A stretch of 64,000 nt of DNA from Massilia sp. BJB1822 (GTDB lineage: Bacteria > Pseudomonadota > Gammaproteobacteria > Burkholderiales > Burkholderiaceae_D). This document shows positions 10,163 through 18,668 of the stretch, piece after piece; position 1 is the stretch's first letter, and each line of letters starts with the position of its first letter. The translations under genes and the position numbers were made by a program. The notes beneath the pieces are model-generated. The model did not search any database. It was not told the DNA's origin and worked only from the letters and a program-made list of their open reading frames with translations. The stretch is taken from the NCBI RefSeq assembly GCF_013369485.1, contig NZ_JABWEB010000015.1:1-64000 (forward strand), given 5' to 3'.

Positions 10163-11074
10163 CTAGTGTGCCATCAGCACCGGCAAGGTCATGCTTTCCA
10201 GCACGGTGCGCGTCACGCCGCCCAGTAGGGTTTCGCGGAAGCGCGAATGGCCGTAAGCGCCCAGCACCAGCAGATCGCTGCCCAGTTCCGCGGCCAGGGC
10301 CAGCAAGGCGTCGCCGATATCGGCCGGCCGCTTCAGCAAGCCTTGGCGCGCGCTTTGGCGCAGCACGATGCTGGCGCGCACGCCATGGCGCTCCAGCCAC
10401 AGCTGCACTTCCTCACCTGGGTTTTCGCCATACACGCCGGGTCGCAGCTCGGCATCGAAAATCGCGATGTGAACGCTGGCCGCGCGCGCCAGCAGGGGCA
10501 GTGCTTCATGCAGGGCGCGCGCCGCTTCCTTGCTGGCATTCCAGGCCACCAGCACATGCTGGCCCGGCGCCGGCGCGCCGGCACTGGCCACGCCGGCCGC
10601 GTTGACGGCGATGGCGCTGGCGGTGCGCGCCGCATGCGGCACCAGCAAGACCGGGCGGCCGGAATCGGTCAGCACCTGGGCCTGGTAATCGGGCAGCGGC
10701 GGCGCGGCATGCCGTTCGGGATTGGCCTGGCTCAGCACCACCAGGTCGGCGTGGCGGGCCAGCAGGCTCAGGCCGGCGCCCGGTTCGTCGTCGAGCAGGC
10801 GTTCTTCGAAGGAACGCAGGCCCAGCGCCTGCACATGGGGGCCGAACTGGGCCAGGGCGCGGCGCGCGCGCTGGCGCAGGAAGTCCAGATGCAGGGCCAG
10901 ATTCGGGTCTTGCTCGTCCACCATCTCGTTCTGATAGAGAAAGCGCGACACGCCCGTCATGGCGGCGCCGATCAGATGGGCGCCATCCTGCAAGGCCAGT
11001 TCCGCCGCCATCAGGATGCGGGCGGCGGCATGTGGCGCATCATCAACGTGGACCAGTATCGTTTTGTATGCCAT
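10163..11074 (-). CDS. universal stress protein, tandem UspA domains
   Basis: 303 residues with two UspA-like halves (about 1-145 and 155-303). The N-terminal half starts KTILVHVDDAPHAAARIL. The C-terminal half contains the ATP-binding signature G-x2-G-x9-GS/T-like pattern in LGAYGHSRFRETLLGGVTR, whereas the first half has a looser version (DLVVLSQANPE). Such tandem-domain proteins are cytoplasmic nucleotide-binding stress proteins, often induced by starvation or oxygen limitation. Single gene; start at 11074 with the neighbouring reductase gene divergent 79 bases away, so the two share a promoter region. Confidence 0.9.
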   Translation of the reverse strand: MAYKTILVHVDDAPHAAARILMAAELALQDGAHLIGAAMTGVSRFLYQNEMVDEQDPNLALHLDFLRQRARRALAQFGPHVQALGLRSFEERLLDDEPGAGLSLLARHADLVVLSQANPERHAAPPLPDYQAQVLTDSGRPVLLVPHAARTASAIAVNAAGVASAGAPAPGQHVLVAWNASKEAARALHEALPLLARAASVHIAIFDAELRPGVYGENPGEEVQLWLERHGVRASIVLRQSARQGLLKRPADIGDALLALAAELGSDLLVLGAYGHSRFRETLLGGVTRTVLESMTLPVLMAH

Positions 11075-11152
11075 GCTTGAATTATAGGCCGCGCGCGGCA
11101 GGCTCCGCGCACGGCAGCGTTCCCGCTCCCGCAGTCAAAAACAGGAGAGATC

Positions 11153-11899
11153 ATGGACCAACAACGCGTAGCACTGGTGACGGGCGGCATGGGCGGTCTG
11201 GGCGGCGTGATTTGCCGCCGCCTGGCGCGCGACGGCCTGAAGGTCATCACCACCTACTCCCACGCCAATGCCGGCGCCGATGCCTGGCTGGCGGCCCAGC
11301 GCGCCGACGGCTTTGCCTTCGCCGCCTGCCTGCTCGACGTCGGCAACTTTGCCGAATGCGAACAGGTGGTGGCGCGGCTGCTGGCCGAGCATGGGCAGAT
11401 CGACGTGCTGGTGAATAATGCCGGCATCACGCGCGACCAGACCTTGCGCAAGATGGGGCCGGAGCTGTGGCGCGAGGTGCTGCAGACCAATCTGGACAGC
11501 GTCTACAATATGAGCAAGCAGGTGATCGAGGGCATGCAGCAGCGGCGCTGGGGCCGCATCGTGAATATTTCCTCGGTGGTCGGGCAGAAGGGCGCTTTCG
11601 GCCAGGTCAATTACGCGGCGGCCAAGGCCGGCATGCACGGCTTTAGCAAGGCGCTGGCGCTGGAAGTGGCGCGCCACGGCATCACCGTCAACACCGTCTC
11701 GCCCGGCTATCTGCGCACGCGCATGGTGGAAGCGATTCCGCCCGATGTGCTGGCAAGCCGCATCCTGCCGCAAATTCCCGTGGGCCGCATCGGCGAGCCG
11801 GAAGAGGTGGCGGGCCTGATCGCCTATCTGGTGTCGGAGGAGGCGGCCTTCATCACCGGCGCGAACATCGCCATCAACGGCGGCCAGCATATGAGCTGA
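11153..11899 (+). CDS. phaB: acetoacetyl-CoA reductase-like SDR (PhaB)
   Basis: 248-residue short-chain dehydrogenase. Start at 11153 follows AGGAGA. Cofactor motif TGGMGGLG near residue 10, NNAG at about 90, catalytic Ser in NISSVVGQKG and YAAAK with the Tyr/Lys pair. The opening, the SPGYL segment and the C-terminal INGGQHMS agree with PhaB, which reduces acetoacetyl-CoA to (R)-3-hydroxybutyryl-CoA with NADPH for polyhydroxybutyrate synthesis. FabG-like ketoacyl reductases are the main alternative. No phaA or phaC is next to it, but a phasin lies at 26948-27454 in the same window. Confidence 0.85.
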   Translation: MDQQRVALVTGGMGGLGGVICRRLARDGLKVITTYSHANAGADAWLAAQRADGFAFAACLLDVGNFAECEQVVARLLAEHGQIDVLVNNAGITRDQTLRKMGPELWREVLQTNLDSVYNMSKQVIEGMQQRRWGRIVNISSVVGQKGAFGQVNYAAAKAGMHGFSKALALEVARHGITVNTVSPGYLRTRMVEAIPPDVLASRILPQIPVGRIGEPEEVAGLIAYLVSEEAAFITGANIAINGGQHMS

Positions 11900-11912
11900 G
11901 CCGGCCTGGGAC

Positions 11913-12281
11913 TCAGCGCTGGGCGCGCTCGCTGCGCGTCTGGCAAGCGATGCAGTAGGCCGCTTCCGGCCGCGCCGTCAGGCGCGAGGCGCCGATCTCG
12001 CCGCCGCAGTTTTCGCACAGGCCGTAACTGCCATCGGCAAACTTGGCCAGCGCGTGGCGCACGATGCGCAACTGGGCCAGCTTCAATTCGTCGGCTTCGA
12101 GCACCAGCTGGTTCAAGGTGTGGTTGCTGGCATTGTCGGCCGGCGAGGCTTCGATTTCCTCCACGGCCTGCGGGCGGGTCAGCACATTGTCCGAACCGGC
12201 GAGCTGGCCCAGCAGCGCCGTCTTGCGCTGCTCCAGTGTAGCTTGCAATGTGGCAAGTTGATCCGGCTGCAATCCATTCAT
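11913..12281 (-). CDS. DksA/TraR-type zinc-finger protein
   Basis: 122 residues; start at 12281 preceded by GGGAG. The C-terminal zinc finger is CENCG with a second pair in YCIAC (about residues 88-112), the four-cysteine TraR/DksA finger. The N-terminal 75 residues form the predicted coiled coil (QLATLQATLEQRKTALLGQL). These proteins bind the RNA polymerase secondary channel and modulate initiation with or without ppGpp. At 122 residues it is shorter than full DksA (about 150) and lacks the usual coiled-coil tip DxxDxA in clear form, so it is better called a DksA paralogue than dksA itself. Convergent with the reductase gene. Confidence 0.87.
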   Translation of the reverse strand: MNGLQPDQLATLQATLEQRKTALLGQLAGSDNVLTRPQAVEEIEASPADNASNHTLNQLVLEADELKLAQLRIVRHALAKFADGSYGLCENCGGEIGASRLTARPEAAYCIACQTRSERAQR

Positions 12282-12369
12282 CGAGGTCTCCCTTGAACCA
12301 GTGTCTATGGTAGTGCAGGCAGACGAAATTTGCTGGCCGATGCGCAGACGGATCAGGAGGGATGCCGCG

Positions 12370-12783
12370 TCAGCGCGGCAAGGCGCACATGACCATCCAG
12401 CTGGCGCCGAACTGGTCCGTCACCATGCCGAAGCTGGATGCCCAGAAGGTCGGGCCGAGCGGCATCTGCACCGAACCGCCCAGGGCCAGGGCGTCATAGA
12501 ATTTCTTCGCCTCGGCATCGTCCTTGGCGCTCAGCACCACCGAGGTACCGCGCATGCCTTCGTACACCTGGTCGGGCGGACAGTCGGATGCCATCAGGGC
12601 GCCGTCGCCCAGTTCCAGCGCGGCGTGCATCACCTTGTCGCGCCAGTGTTCGGGCGTTTGCTCGGCCATCGGACTGTCGCCGAAGCTCATGATTTCCAGC
12701 TTGCCGGCGCCCAGATGCTCCTTGTAATACTCGAAGGCCTGGCGGCACAGGCCGCCATATATCAGATAGGGAGTGAACTGCAT
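12370..12783 (-). CDS. VOC/PhnB-like protein
   Basis: 137 residues starting at ATG 12783, chosen because GGAG lies 6-7 bases upstream; a GTG at 12795 is in frame but would include that site. The sequence MQFTPYLIYGGLCRQAFEYY and the KVMHAALELGDGALMASDC block match the PhnB-like group of the vicinal-oxygen-chelate superfamily (YjdN type), two beta-alpha-beta modules in one chain. E. coli relatives are of unproven function; others resemble 3-demethylubiquinone methyltransferase-like or glyoxalase proteins. Substrate unknown. Lone gene in a run of minus-strand genes. Confidence 0.85.
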   Translation of the reverse strand: MQFTPYLIYGGLCRQAFEYYKEHLGAGKLEIMSFGDSPMAEQTPEHWRDKVMHAALELGDGALMASDCPPDQVYEGMRGTSVVLSAKDDAEAKKFYDALALGGSVQMPLGPTFWASSFGMVTDQFGASWMVMCALPR

Positions 12784-12838
12784 GGCAATCTCCACAAAGT
12801 TGTTCGGGGAATTGTCATTTTAATAGTGTTCCACCTTT

Positions 12839-13363
12839 TTAGGCGCCCGCTTTTGCGTTCTGGGCCGGCAGCCGTTCCAGATGGCTTTTGAGGTCTTTGA
12901 AGGCGGCGGGCAGATCCTGGGGGCGGGCCGCCACAATGGCCGCCGCCAGCGCCACCAGGCTGGCGGCGGTGGCGGCCAGTTCCTTCACATGTTCGATGCG
13001 GGCGATGCGCGCGCGGGCCTGCTGCACCAGGTCGAGCAAGTCCTGCTGGGGCAGGACCAGGCCGCTCGCACTCAGCTGCGCCGCTTCCACATACAGGCTG
13101 TTGGCGCGCTGGCGCAGCGTCACTTCGGTATCGAACATCAGCTGGGCGGCGCCGCGCGTGATGCCGAGGGACAGCGGCGGCGCTTCCTTGCCGCCGACGG
13201 GCAGGGAGCCGGCCGGCGGCGGCGTGGGACTGCCGTCGGCGTCTTGCGGCAGGGGCTGGCGCAGGGCGCGCATGAGCTTGGCATGCAGCTCGTCGGCGCA
13301 GGCGGACAATTGGTCGGCCAAGGCTTCAAGGCCGGCGGCGGTGGCGGGATGGACGGTAGGCAT
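12839..13363 (-). CDS. hypothetical protein coupled to a lipoprotein gene
   Basis: 174 residues. ATG 13363 is preferred because GGAG stands 6 bases upstream; an in-frame ATG at 13375 directly abuts the stop of the upstream gene. I do not recognise the family. It is helical: an N-terminal helix (LEALADQLSACADELHAKL), a Pro-rich linker, a long helical section (about 75-125) and a moderately hydrophobic Ala-rich helix (ATAASLVALAAAIVAA, about 133-150). No clear signal peptide. Translation is probably coupled to the lipoprotein gene just upstream, and the two likely act together. Confidence 0.72.
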   Translation of the reverse strand: MPTVHPATAAGLEALADQLSACADELHAKLMRALRQPLPQDADGSPTPPPAGSLPVGGKEAPPLSLGITRGAAQLMFDTEVTLRQRANSLYVEAAQLSASGLVLPQQDLLDLVQQARARIARIEHVKELAATAASLVALAAAIVAARPQDLPAAFKDLKSHLERLPAQNAKAGA

Positions 13364-13375
13364 GGCGGACTCCAT

Positions 13376-14188
13376 TTAGCGGCTGAGGGCGGAAAGGGGG
13401 AGGGCGGCGGCTGACGCTGACCCCGCGGCGGCCGCGCCCAGGCGCTGGTATAGCGCGGCATGCTGTTGGCGCAAGGCCTCGATCTGCTGGGCCGCCTGCG
13501 TCTGGCGCAAGCCGATCAGGCGGTACTCGCGGGCCTTTTCCTGCTGGTGCGCCTTGGCCAGGGCCGCCAGCAGGCGCTCCTGCGGCGCGGCGGCAAAGGG
13601 GATTTCCATTTCCAGCATGCCCAGCACCATGCGCTGCTCATTTTCGTGGTGCTTGCCATACAGGCGCAGCACCGTCGCCATCGCCGCCAAGCTATCCTGC
13701 AAGGGCTGATAGCCATCGCGCAGCAGCTCCCACACCGCCTGCTGCTGGCGCTGGCCGCCGGCAAAGCGCGTGATGGCTGTCGCCAGGCGCGCATACGCCT
13801 GCACATGCTGCGGGTTCAAGCCACTGTCCGGCCAGGCCTGGATTTGGCCGGACAGCTGCTGCAGCGGCTGCGCGGCGCTGAATTGCTCGGCGCCCGCCAG
13901 CTGGCCCAGGGTGCGCAGATACAGCACCACCGCGCTCTCGATGGCCAGCAGATCCGGATACATCTGCTGGCGCTGGCGGTCGGTCTCGCGTTCGCGCTGT
14001 TCGGCCGCTGGAGACAGGTAGGGCAGCTCGCGCTGATACGTGTCGCGGAAGCGCAGGCTGAGGTCGACGTACGCCGTCAGTTTGGCGGACTCGGCGGCAA
14101 AATCGCGCACCTCGGCCATGCGCCGCTGGCTGGCGCAGCCCGCCAGCAGCAGACAGCACAGGAGTAGAAGAAGGGAGCGGGCTTTCAT
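13376..14188 (-). CDS. hypothetical lipoprotein
   Basis: 270 residues. Of two close ATGs (14194, 14188), the second has GGAGG at 6-base spacing and is chosen. A classic lipoprotein signal (SLLLLLCCLLLAGC) gives lipidation at Cys near residue 17. The mature part is almost entirely helical with many Gln and Ala residues and no catalytic motif. Residues after the lipobox (Ser-Gln-Arg) do not show an inner-membrane Asp+2 signal, so the outer membrane is the likely site. Forms a two-gene unit with the downstream 174-residue protein. Function unknown. Confidence 0.8.
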   Translation of the reverse strand: MKARSLLLLLCCLLLAGCASQRRMAEVRDFAAESAKLTAYVDLSLRFRDTYQRELPYLSPAAEQRERETDRQRQQMYPDLLAIESAVVLYLRTLGQLAGAEQFSAAQPLQQLSGQIQAWPDSGLNPQHVQAYARLATAITRFAGGQRQQQAVWELLRDGYQPLQDSLAAMATVLRLYGKHHENEQRMVLGMLEMEIPFAAAPQERLLAALAKAHQQEKAREYRLIGLRQTQAAQQIEALRQQHAALYQRLGAAAAGSASAAALPLSALSR

Positions 14189-14274
14189 GGTCATCCTCCG
14201 CGGAAGAGAGTGGAAAGCCCATCTTGCGCCGCGCGCCGTGCGACGCTTTGCGCCGCCGCAAAGCCGGGGCGGGG

Positions 14275-15057
14275 TCAGGACGGCAAGAGACGCTCGCGCC
14301 AGCCCAATCCGGCCGCCGTGCCGTGCTGCGGATGGTATTCGCAGCCGATCCAGCCCTCATAGCCCAGTTCGTCGAGCAGGCGCAGCAGATAGCCGTAATT
14401 GATTTCGCCGCTGCCCGGCTCATGGCGTCCCGGCGTATCGGCCAGCTGCATATGGCCGATCTGCGGCAGGCAGGCGCGGATAGTATTGGCCAGTTCGCCC
14501 TCCATGCGCTGCATATGGTAGATATCGTATTGCAGCTTCAGATTGGGCCGCCCGGCCGCCGCCAGAATCGCCAGCGCCTGCGCGCTATGGTGCAGAAAAT
14601 AGCCGGGAATATCGTAAGTGTTGATGGGTTCGATCAGCAGGGTAATCCCATGCGGCGCGCACTGGTCGGCCGCATAGCGCAGATTGTCGAGCAAGGTGTC
14701 TTGCGCCCGCTCCGGTGCCAGGCCCGGCGGCAGGATGCCCGCCATGCAATGCAGGCGCGGCACGCCCAGCGCCGTTGCGTACTCCAGGCCCAAGGCCACG
14801 CCGGCGCGGAACTCCTCCTGGCGGCGCGGATCGCAAGCCAGGCCGCGTTCGCCGGCCGCCCAATCGCCCGGCGGCAGATTATGCAGCACCAGCTGCAACT
14901 GATGACGGCGCAAGCGCAGCGCGATCTCGTCGGGCTCGAAAGCATACGGAAACAGAAATTCCACCGCCCCAAAGCCCGCCGCCTGCGCAGCGGCAAAGCG
15001 CTCCAAAAACGGCAGCTCCGTAAACAGCATCGACAAATTCGCAGCCAGTTTCGGCAT
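14275..15057 (-). CDS. hyi: hydroxypyruvate isomerase family TIM barrel
   Basis: 260 residues, the family's typical length. ATG 15057 opens with MPKLAANLSMLFTELPFLER, characteristic of Hyi/OtnI proteins. The metal and substrate residues sit in LLIEPINTYDIPGYF, LKLQYDIYHMQ, GHMQLADTPGRHEPG and WIGCEYHP. The enzyme interconverts hydroxypyruvate and tartronate semialdehyde in glyoxylate/glycerate metabolism, or acts on 2-oxo-tetronate in the OtnI branch. No gcl or glxR neighbour is present in the window, so the pathway cannot be told from context. Upstream intergenic DNA holds two palindromic repeats. Confidence 0.9.
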   Translation of the reverse strand: MPKLAANLSMLFTELPFLERFAAAQAAGFGAVEFLFPYAFEPDEIALRLRRHQLQLVLHNLPPGDWAAGERGLACDPRRQEEFRAGVALGLEYATALGVPRLHCMAGILPPGLAPERAQDTLLDNLRYAADQCAPHGITLLIEPINTYDIPGYFLHHSAQALAILAAAGRPNLKLQYDIYHMQRMEGELANTIRACLPQIGHMQLADTPGRHEPGSGEINYGYLLRLLDELGYEGWIGCEYHPQHGTAAGLGWRERLLPS

Positions 15058-15116
15058 AAAGGACCCCGCGCGCGCGCAAAGCCCCCATCCTACCCGCAAA
15101 CCCCGTCGTTTGCGCC

Positions 15117-15250
15117 AGATCAAAAAATGTCCCACCGTGGTGCCTGACGGGGCCGCCGAGGACCAGGGTGGGACATTTGCTGATTTAGATCAAACAATGT
15201 CCGACTCCAGTGCCTGGCACCAGGGTGGACATTGTTTGCGTTAGATCAAA
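15117..15250. repeat. two tandem palindromic units with AGATCAAA direct repeats
   Basis: Unit 1 has 12-base arms at 15125-15136 and 15167-15178 (AAATGTCCCACC and its complement). Unit 2 has 12-base arms at 15191-15202 and 15227-15238 (CAAACAATGTCC and its complement) and an inner palindrome GTGCCTGGCAC at 15210-15220. Each unit is preceded by AGATCAAA (15117, 15187), and a third AGATCAAA copy (15243) closes the array just before the helicase stop codon. It lies between two co-directional genes. This looks like a REP-type intergenic element, perhaps acting as an mRNA 3' stabiliser or terminator. Confidence 0.8.
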
Positions 15251-15255
15251 GAAAG

Positions 15256-16683
15256 TTAGCGGCCGCGGCCGCCGCTGCGGTGCTGGGCCCCGCTGCCGCC
15301 GGGACGCGGGGCGTTGCGGTTGGCGGCGGGACGCTGGCCGCCGCCATTGCCCGCGCCGCCTGGGCTGCGGGCGCCGCCATTGCCGCCACCGCTGCTGCCG
15401 GCGGCGCTGCGCGGTTTGCCTTGGCCGTTGCCGCCGCCGGGTTTGCCACGGCCGCCAGCGCCGCCTGGACGCGGATTGCGGTGGTGGCCGCTGCCGCTGC
15501 GCAGCTGGATCGGCTGGGCCTTGGCGTTCGGGTCGGGTTCGAAGCCGGCGATGACTTCACGCGGCAGGGTCTGCTTGATGAGCTTTTCGATGTCTTTCAG
15601 CATATCGTGCTCGTCGACGCAGACCAGGGACACGGCTTCGCCTGTGGCACCGGCTCGGCCGGTGCGGCCGATGCGGTGCACATAGTCTTCCGGCACGTTC
15701 GGCAGGTCGTAGTTGACCACATGCGGCAGCTGGTCGATGTCGATGCCGCGCGCGGCGATGTCGGTGGCGACCAGCACGCGCAGGGTGCCGTCCTTGAATT
15801 CGCTCAGGGCGCGGGTGCGCGCCGACTGGCTCTTGTTGCCGTGAATGGCCATGGCGCCGATGCCGTCGCCGCCCAGCTGTTCGACCAGCTTGTTGGCGCC
15901 ATGCTTGGTGCGCGTGAACACCAGCACCTGGTTCCAGTTCTGCGAGCGGATCAGGTGCGACAGCATGGGGTGCTTCTTGTCGCGGTCGACCGGGTGGATT
16001 TTCTGCGCGATGATCTCGGAGGTCGAGTTGCGGCGCGCCACTTCGATGGTGGCCGGCTTGTCCAGCAGGCCGTCGGCCAGGGCCTTGATCTCGTCGGAGA
16101 AGGTGGCCGAGAACAGCAGGTTCTGGCGCTTCGGCGGCAGGGCGGCCAGCACTTTGCGGATGTCGCGGATGAAGCCCATGTCGAGCATGCGGTCGGCTTC
16201 GTCGAGGATCAGGATTTCAATCTGGTCCAGCTTGATCGTGCCCTGGCTCATATGGTCGAGCAGGCGGCCCGGCGTGGCGACCAGGATGTCGACGCCGTGG
16301 CGCAGCTGCTTGATCTGCGGGTTGATGCTGACGCCGCCGAAGATCACGGCCGAATTGAGCTTGGTGTACTTGCCATAGGTGCGCACGCTTTCCTCGACCT
16401 GGGCCGCCAGTTCGCGGGTCGGGGTCAGGATCAGGGCGCGGATGGCGCGCGGCGAGGTGGCGTTGGCCAGCTTGATGCCGGTGGCGTCCGTGGACAGGCG
16501 GTGCAGGATCGGCAGCGTGAAGCCGGCCGTCTTGCCGGTGCCGGTCTGGGCGCCCGCCAGCAGGTCGCCGCCGTTCAGCACGGCAGGAATGGCCTGGGCT
16601 TGAATCGGGGTAGGCGTCGTGTAACCGGTTTCAAGCACGGCACGGACAATGGCTTCAGACAAGCCGAGTTGTGAAAATGGCAT
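15256..16683 (-). CDS. DEAD-box ATP-dependent RNA helicase, RhlE-like
   Basis: 475 residues, start at ATG 16683 (MPFSQLGLSEAIVRAV, the usual Q-motif lead-in). Helicase motifs in order: GYTTPTPIQAQAIP (Q), AQTGTGKT (I), PTRELAAQ (Ia), ILDEADRMLDMGF (II), SAT (III), VFTRTKHGANKL (IV), TDIAARGIDIDQLPHVVNYD (V) and HRIGRTGR (VI). The C-terminal 95 residues are rich in Gly, Arg, Asn and Pro, a flexible RNA-binding tail. RhlE-type enzymes unwind RNA during ribosome assembly and mRNA decay, often at low temperature. Longer in-frame starts upstream lack support. Confidence 0.93.
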   Translation of the reverse strand: MPFSQLGLSEAIVRAVLETGYTTPTPIQAQAIPAVLNGGDLLAGAQTGTGKTAGFTLPILHRLSTDATGIKLANATSPRAIRALILTPTRELAAQVEESVRTYGKYTKLNSAVIFGGVSINPQIKQLRHGVDILVATPGRLLDHMSQGTIKLDQIEILILDEADRMLDMGFIRDIRKVLAALPPKRQNLLFSATFSDEIKALADGLLDKPATIEVARRNSTSEIIAQKIHPVDRDKKHPMLSHLIRSQNWNQVLVFTRTKHGANKLVEQLGGDGIGAMAIHGNKSQSARTRALSEFKDGTLRVLVATDIAARGIDIDQLPHVVNYDLPNVPEDYVHRIGRTGRAGATGEAVSLVCVDEHDMLKDIEKLIKQTLPREVIAGFEPDPNAKAQPIQLRSGSGHHRNPRPGGAGGRGKPGGGNGQGKPRSAAGSSGGGNGGARSPGGAGNGGGQRPAANRNAPRPGGSGAQHRSGGRGR

Positions 16684-16841
16684 ATAAATCTTTACAGAGT
16701 AGCCCGGGCATGTGGCCCGCGGCGTACATGGCCGCGCCATGCACTGGCTGGTGATTAGCAAGGTGCGGGCGGGCAGGTTGCCGATCCGCAAGGGAGAAGT
16801 ATAACAGTGTTCGCAGGAATGTGTTTCGCTACGGAAACGAA

Positions 16842-16863
16842 AAAGGGGGCTTTCGCCCCCTTT
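16842..16863 (-). terminator. intrinsic terminator downstream of suhB
   Basis: A perfect 9-base-pair stem, AAAGGGGGC (16842-16850) with GCCCCCTTT (16855-16863) around a TTTC loop. Read on the minus strand, the GC stem runs straight into a run of T. It lies 33 bases past the suhB stop codon. T-rich sequence on the other side means it could also stop + strand transcription. Confidence 0.88.
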
Positions 16864-16895
16864 ATTTTGTAACAATTTCTACAGGGTTGTTTCTT

Positions 16896-17687
16896 TTATG
16901 CAAATTCCGCCAGCAGGCCCAGCATTTGGCCGAAGACTTTCGGGCTGGCGGCGACGATATTGCCGCTTTCCATATACTTGGTTTCGCCGTTGAATTCGGC
17001 GGCGATGCCGCCCGCCTCCGTCACCAGCAGGGCGCCGGCCGCGATATCCCACGGCTTCAAGCCTTTTTCATAGAAGCCATCCAGGCGGCCGCAGGCGACG
17101 TAAGCCAGGTCCAAGGCGGCCGAGCCGGCGCGGCGCACGCCATGGCTGCGTTCGGCCATGATGCCATACATCTTCAGGTATTCATGCAGGGCGGCCGGGC
17201 TGCCGACCTTGTAGCCGGTGCCGAGCAGGGCGTTGGCCACGCGGTCGAGCTTGTTGACGCGGATGCGCTTTTCGTTGAGGTAGGCGCCGGCGCCCTTGGT
17301 GGCGGTGAACAGGTCGTTGCGCACCGGGTCGTAGACCAGGGCCTGGGTGATGACGCCGCGCTGCTGCAGCGCGATCGAGATCGCATACTGCGGGAAGCCG
17401 TGCATGAAGTTGGTGGTGCCGTCCAGCGGATCGATGATCCACACGAATTCAGTCTCGTCGTTCACATTGGCGGAAGCGCCCGACTCTTCGCAGATGAAGG
17501 AGTGGTCGGGATAAGCCTTGCTCAGCACCTCGATGATGGCCTGTTCGGCGGCCTGGTCGACGTCGGTGACGAAGTCGTTATGGTCTTTTTCGTTGACGAT
17601 AACGCGGTCCAGATCGAAAGAGGCGCGGTTGATGACGGCGGCGCCGCGGCGTGCGGCTTTCACGGCCGTATTGAGCATTGGGTGCAT
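16896..17687 (-). CDS. suhB: inositol-1-monophosphatase SuhB
   Basis: 263 residues, close to the 267 of E. coli SuhB. Metal-site motifs: ICEESG (about residues 66-71), IDPLDGTTNF (about 84-93) and WDIAAGALLVTEAGG (about 211-225), all with canonical acidic residues. The opening MHPMLNTAVKAARRGA is typical of SuhB. The enzyme dephosphorylates inositol monophosphates; in E. coli SuhB also joins the rRNA antitermination complex. Arranged divergently from trmJ, a very common pair in beta- and gammaproteobacteria, and followed by a strong terminator. Confidence 0.94.
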   Translation of the reverse strand: MHPMLNTAVKAARRGAAVINRASFDLDRVIVNEKDHNDFVTDVDQAAEQAIIEVLSKAYPDHSFICEESGASANVNDETEFVWIIDPLDGTTNFMHGFPQYAISIALQQRGVITQALVYDPVRNDLFTATKGAGAYLNEKRIRVNKLDRVANALLGTGYKVGSPAALHEYLKMYGIMAERSHGVRRAGSAALDLAYVACGRLDGFYEKGLKPWDIAAGALLVTEAGGIAAEFNGETKYMESGNIVAASPKVFGQMLGLLAEFA

Positions 17688-17837
17688 GGTAGCTTCCGTA
17701 AAATAGACGCTGCCGCCCGCAGCAAGACGTCGTCTTGCAGGCAGCGGCAGAGTGTGAACAAGAATGAATTAAAGAGCGTGGCGCCGGGAGAGGGTAGAAT
17801 GCGGCCCCATCCACAGCACCGAATTCCGCTATTTTAA

Positions 17838-18599
17838 ATGAAGCAGCCCGAAATCACAGCCACTCTTTTTCAGCGCCTGCGCGTGGTGCTGGTGGAAACT
17901 AGTCGTCCTGGCAATATTGGCGCTGTTGCAAGAGCCATGAAAACCATGGGCTTTGGCCAGCTGGTGCTGGTCAATCCGCGTTTCGAGGGCGCGCTGGAGC
18001 ATGAGGAAGCGGTGGCTTTCGCCAGCGGCGCCCAGGACATTCTGGCGGCGGCGCGCATCGTCGGCAGCATGGCCGAGGCGCTCGACGGCGTGAATTTCGC
18101 GGCCGCCGTCTCGGCCCGGCTGCGCGAATTCTCGCCGCCGGTGCTGACGCCGCGCGAGCTGGCCGGCCAGCTGGTGGCCACGCCCGAGCTGCAAGCGGCC
18201 CTGATCTTCGGCAACGAGCGCTTCGGCCTGCCCAACGAGGTGGTGGAGCAATGCAATGTGCTGATCAATATCCCGGCCAATCCCGATTACTCCTCGCTCA
18301 ATCTGGCGCAGGCGGCCCAGGTGCTGGTCTACGAATGCCGCATGGCGGCGCTGGAGGGCCAGCGCGCGGCCAGCGAAGTGGGCTTCCACGGCGAAGCGGC
18401 CAGCCTGGCCCAGATCGAGGGCATGTACGAGCATCTGGAGCAGGGTCTGGTGCAGATCGGCTTCCTCGACGCCGGCAACCCGCGCAAGCTGATGCCGCGC
18501 CTGAAGCGCCTGTTTGCGCGCGCCGGCCTGGAAAAGGAAGAGGTGAATATCCTGCGCGGCATTGCCCGCCGCATGCAGGACGGCATGCCTAAAAAATAG
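17838..18599 (+). CDS. trmJ: tRNA (cytidine/uridine-32-2'-O)-methyltransferase TrmJ
   Basis: 253-residue SpoU-type methyltransferase with the trefoil-knot fold. Motif 1 is in VVLVETSRPGNIGAVARAMK (from about residue 16), motif 2 in ALIFGNERFGLPNEV, and motif 3 in IPANPDYSSLNLAQAAQVL. The C-terminal extension (about 165-253) is the dimer/tRNA-binding helical part typical of TrmJ. It transfers methyl from S-adenosylmethionine to the ribose of nucleotide 32 in the anticodon loop. The start is at the ATG divergent from suhB; no strong ribosome site is visible. Confidence 0.93.
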   Translation: MKQPEITATLFQRLRVVLVETSRPGNIGAVARAMKTMGFGQLVLVNPRFEGALEHEEAVAFASGAQDILAAARIVGSMAEALDGVNFAAAVSARLREFSPPVLTPRELAGQLVATPELQAALIFGNERFGLPNEVVEQCNVLINIPANPDYSSLNLAQAAQVLVYECRMAALEGQRAASEVGFHGEAASLAQIEGMYEHLEQGLVQIGFLDAGNPRKLMPRLKRLFARAGLEKEEVNILRGIARRMQDGMPKK

Positions 18600-18668
18600 A
18601 CGCCGCCCTCTAATTTCTCCCTTGTCCTCTGGTTACACTAGATAAAAAATCTATAAGGATAGGGAGAT

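Noticed and set aside
15117..15250. Repeat array considered as a CRISPR
   Set aside because: Only two units with differing arms, palindromic rather than spaced direct repeats, and no cas genes.
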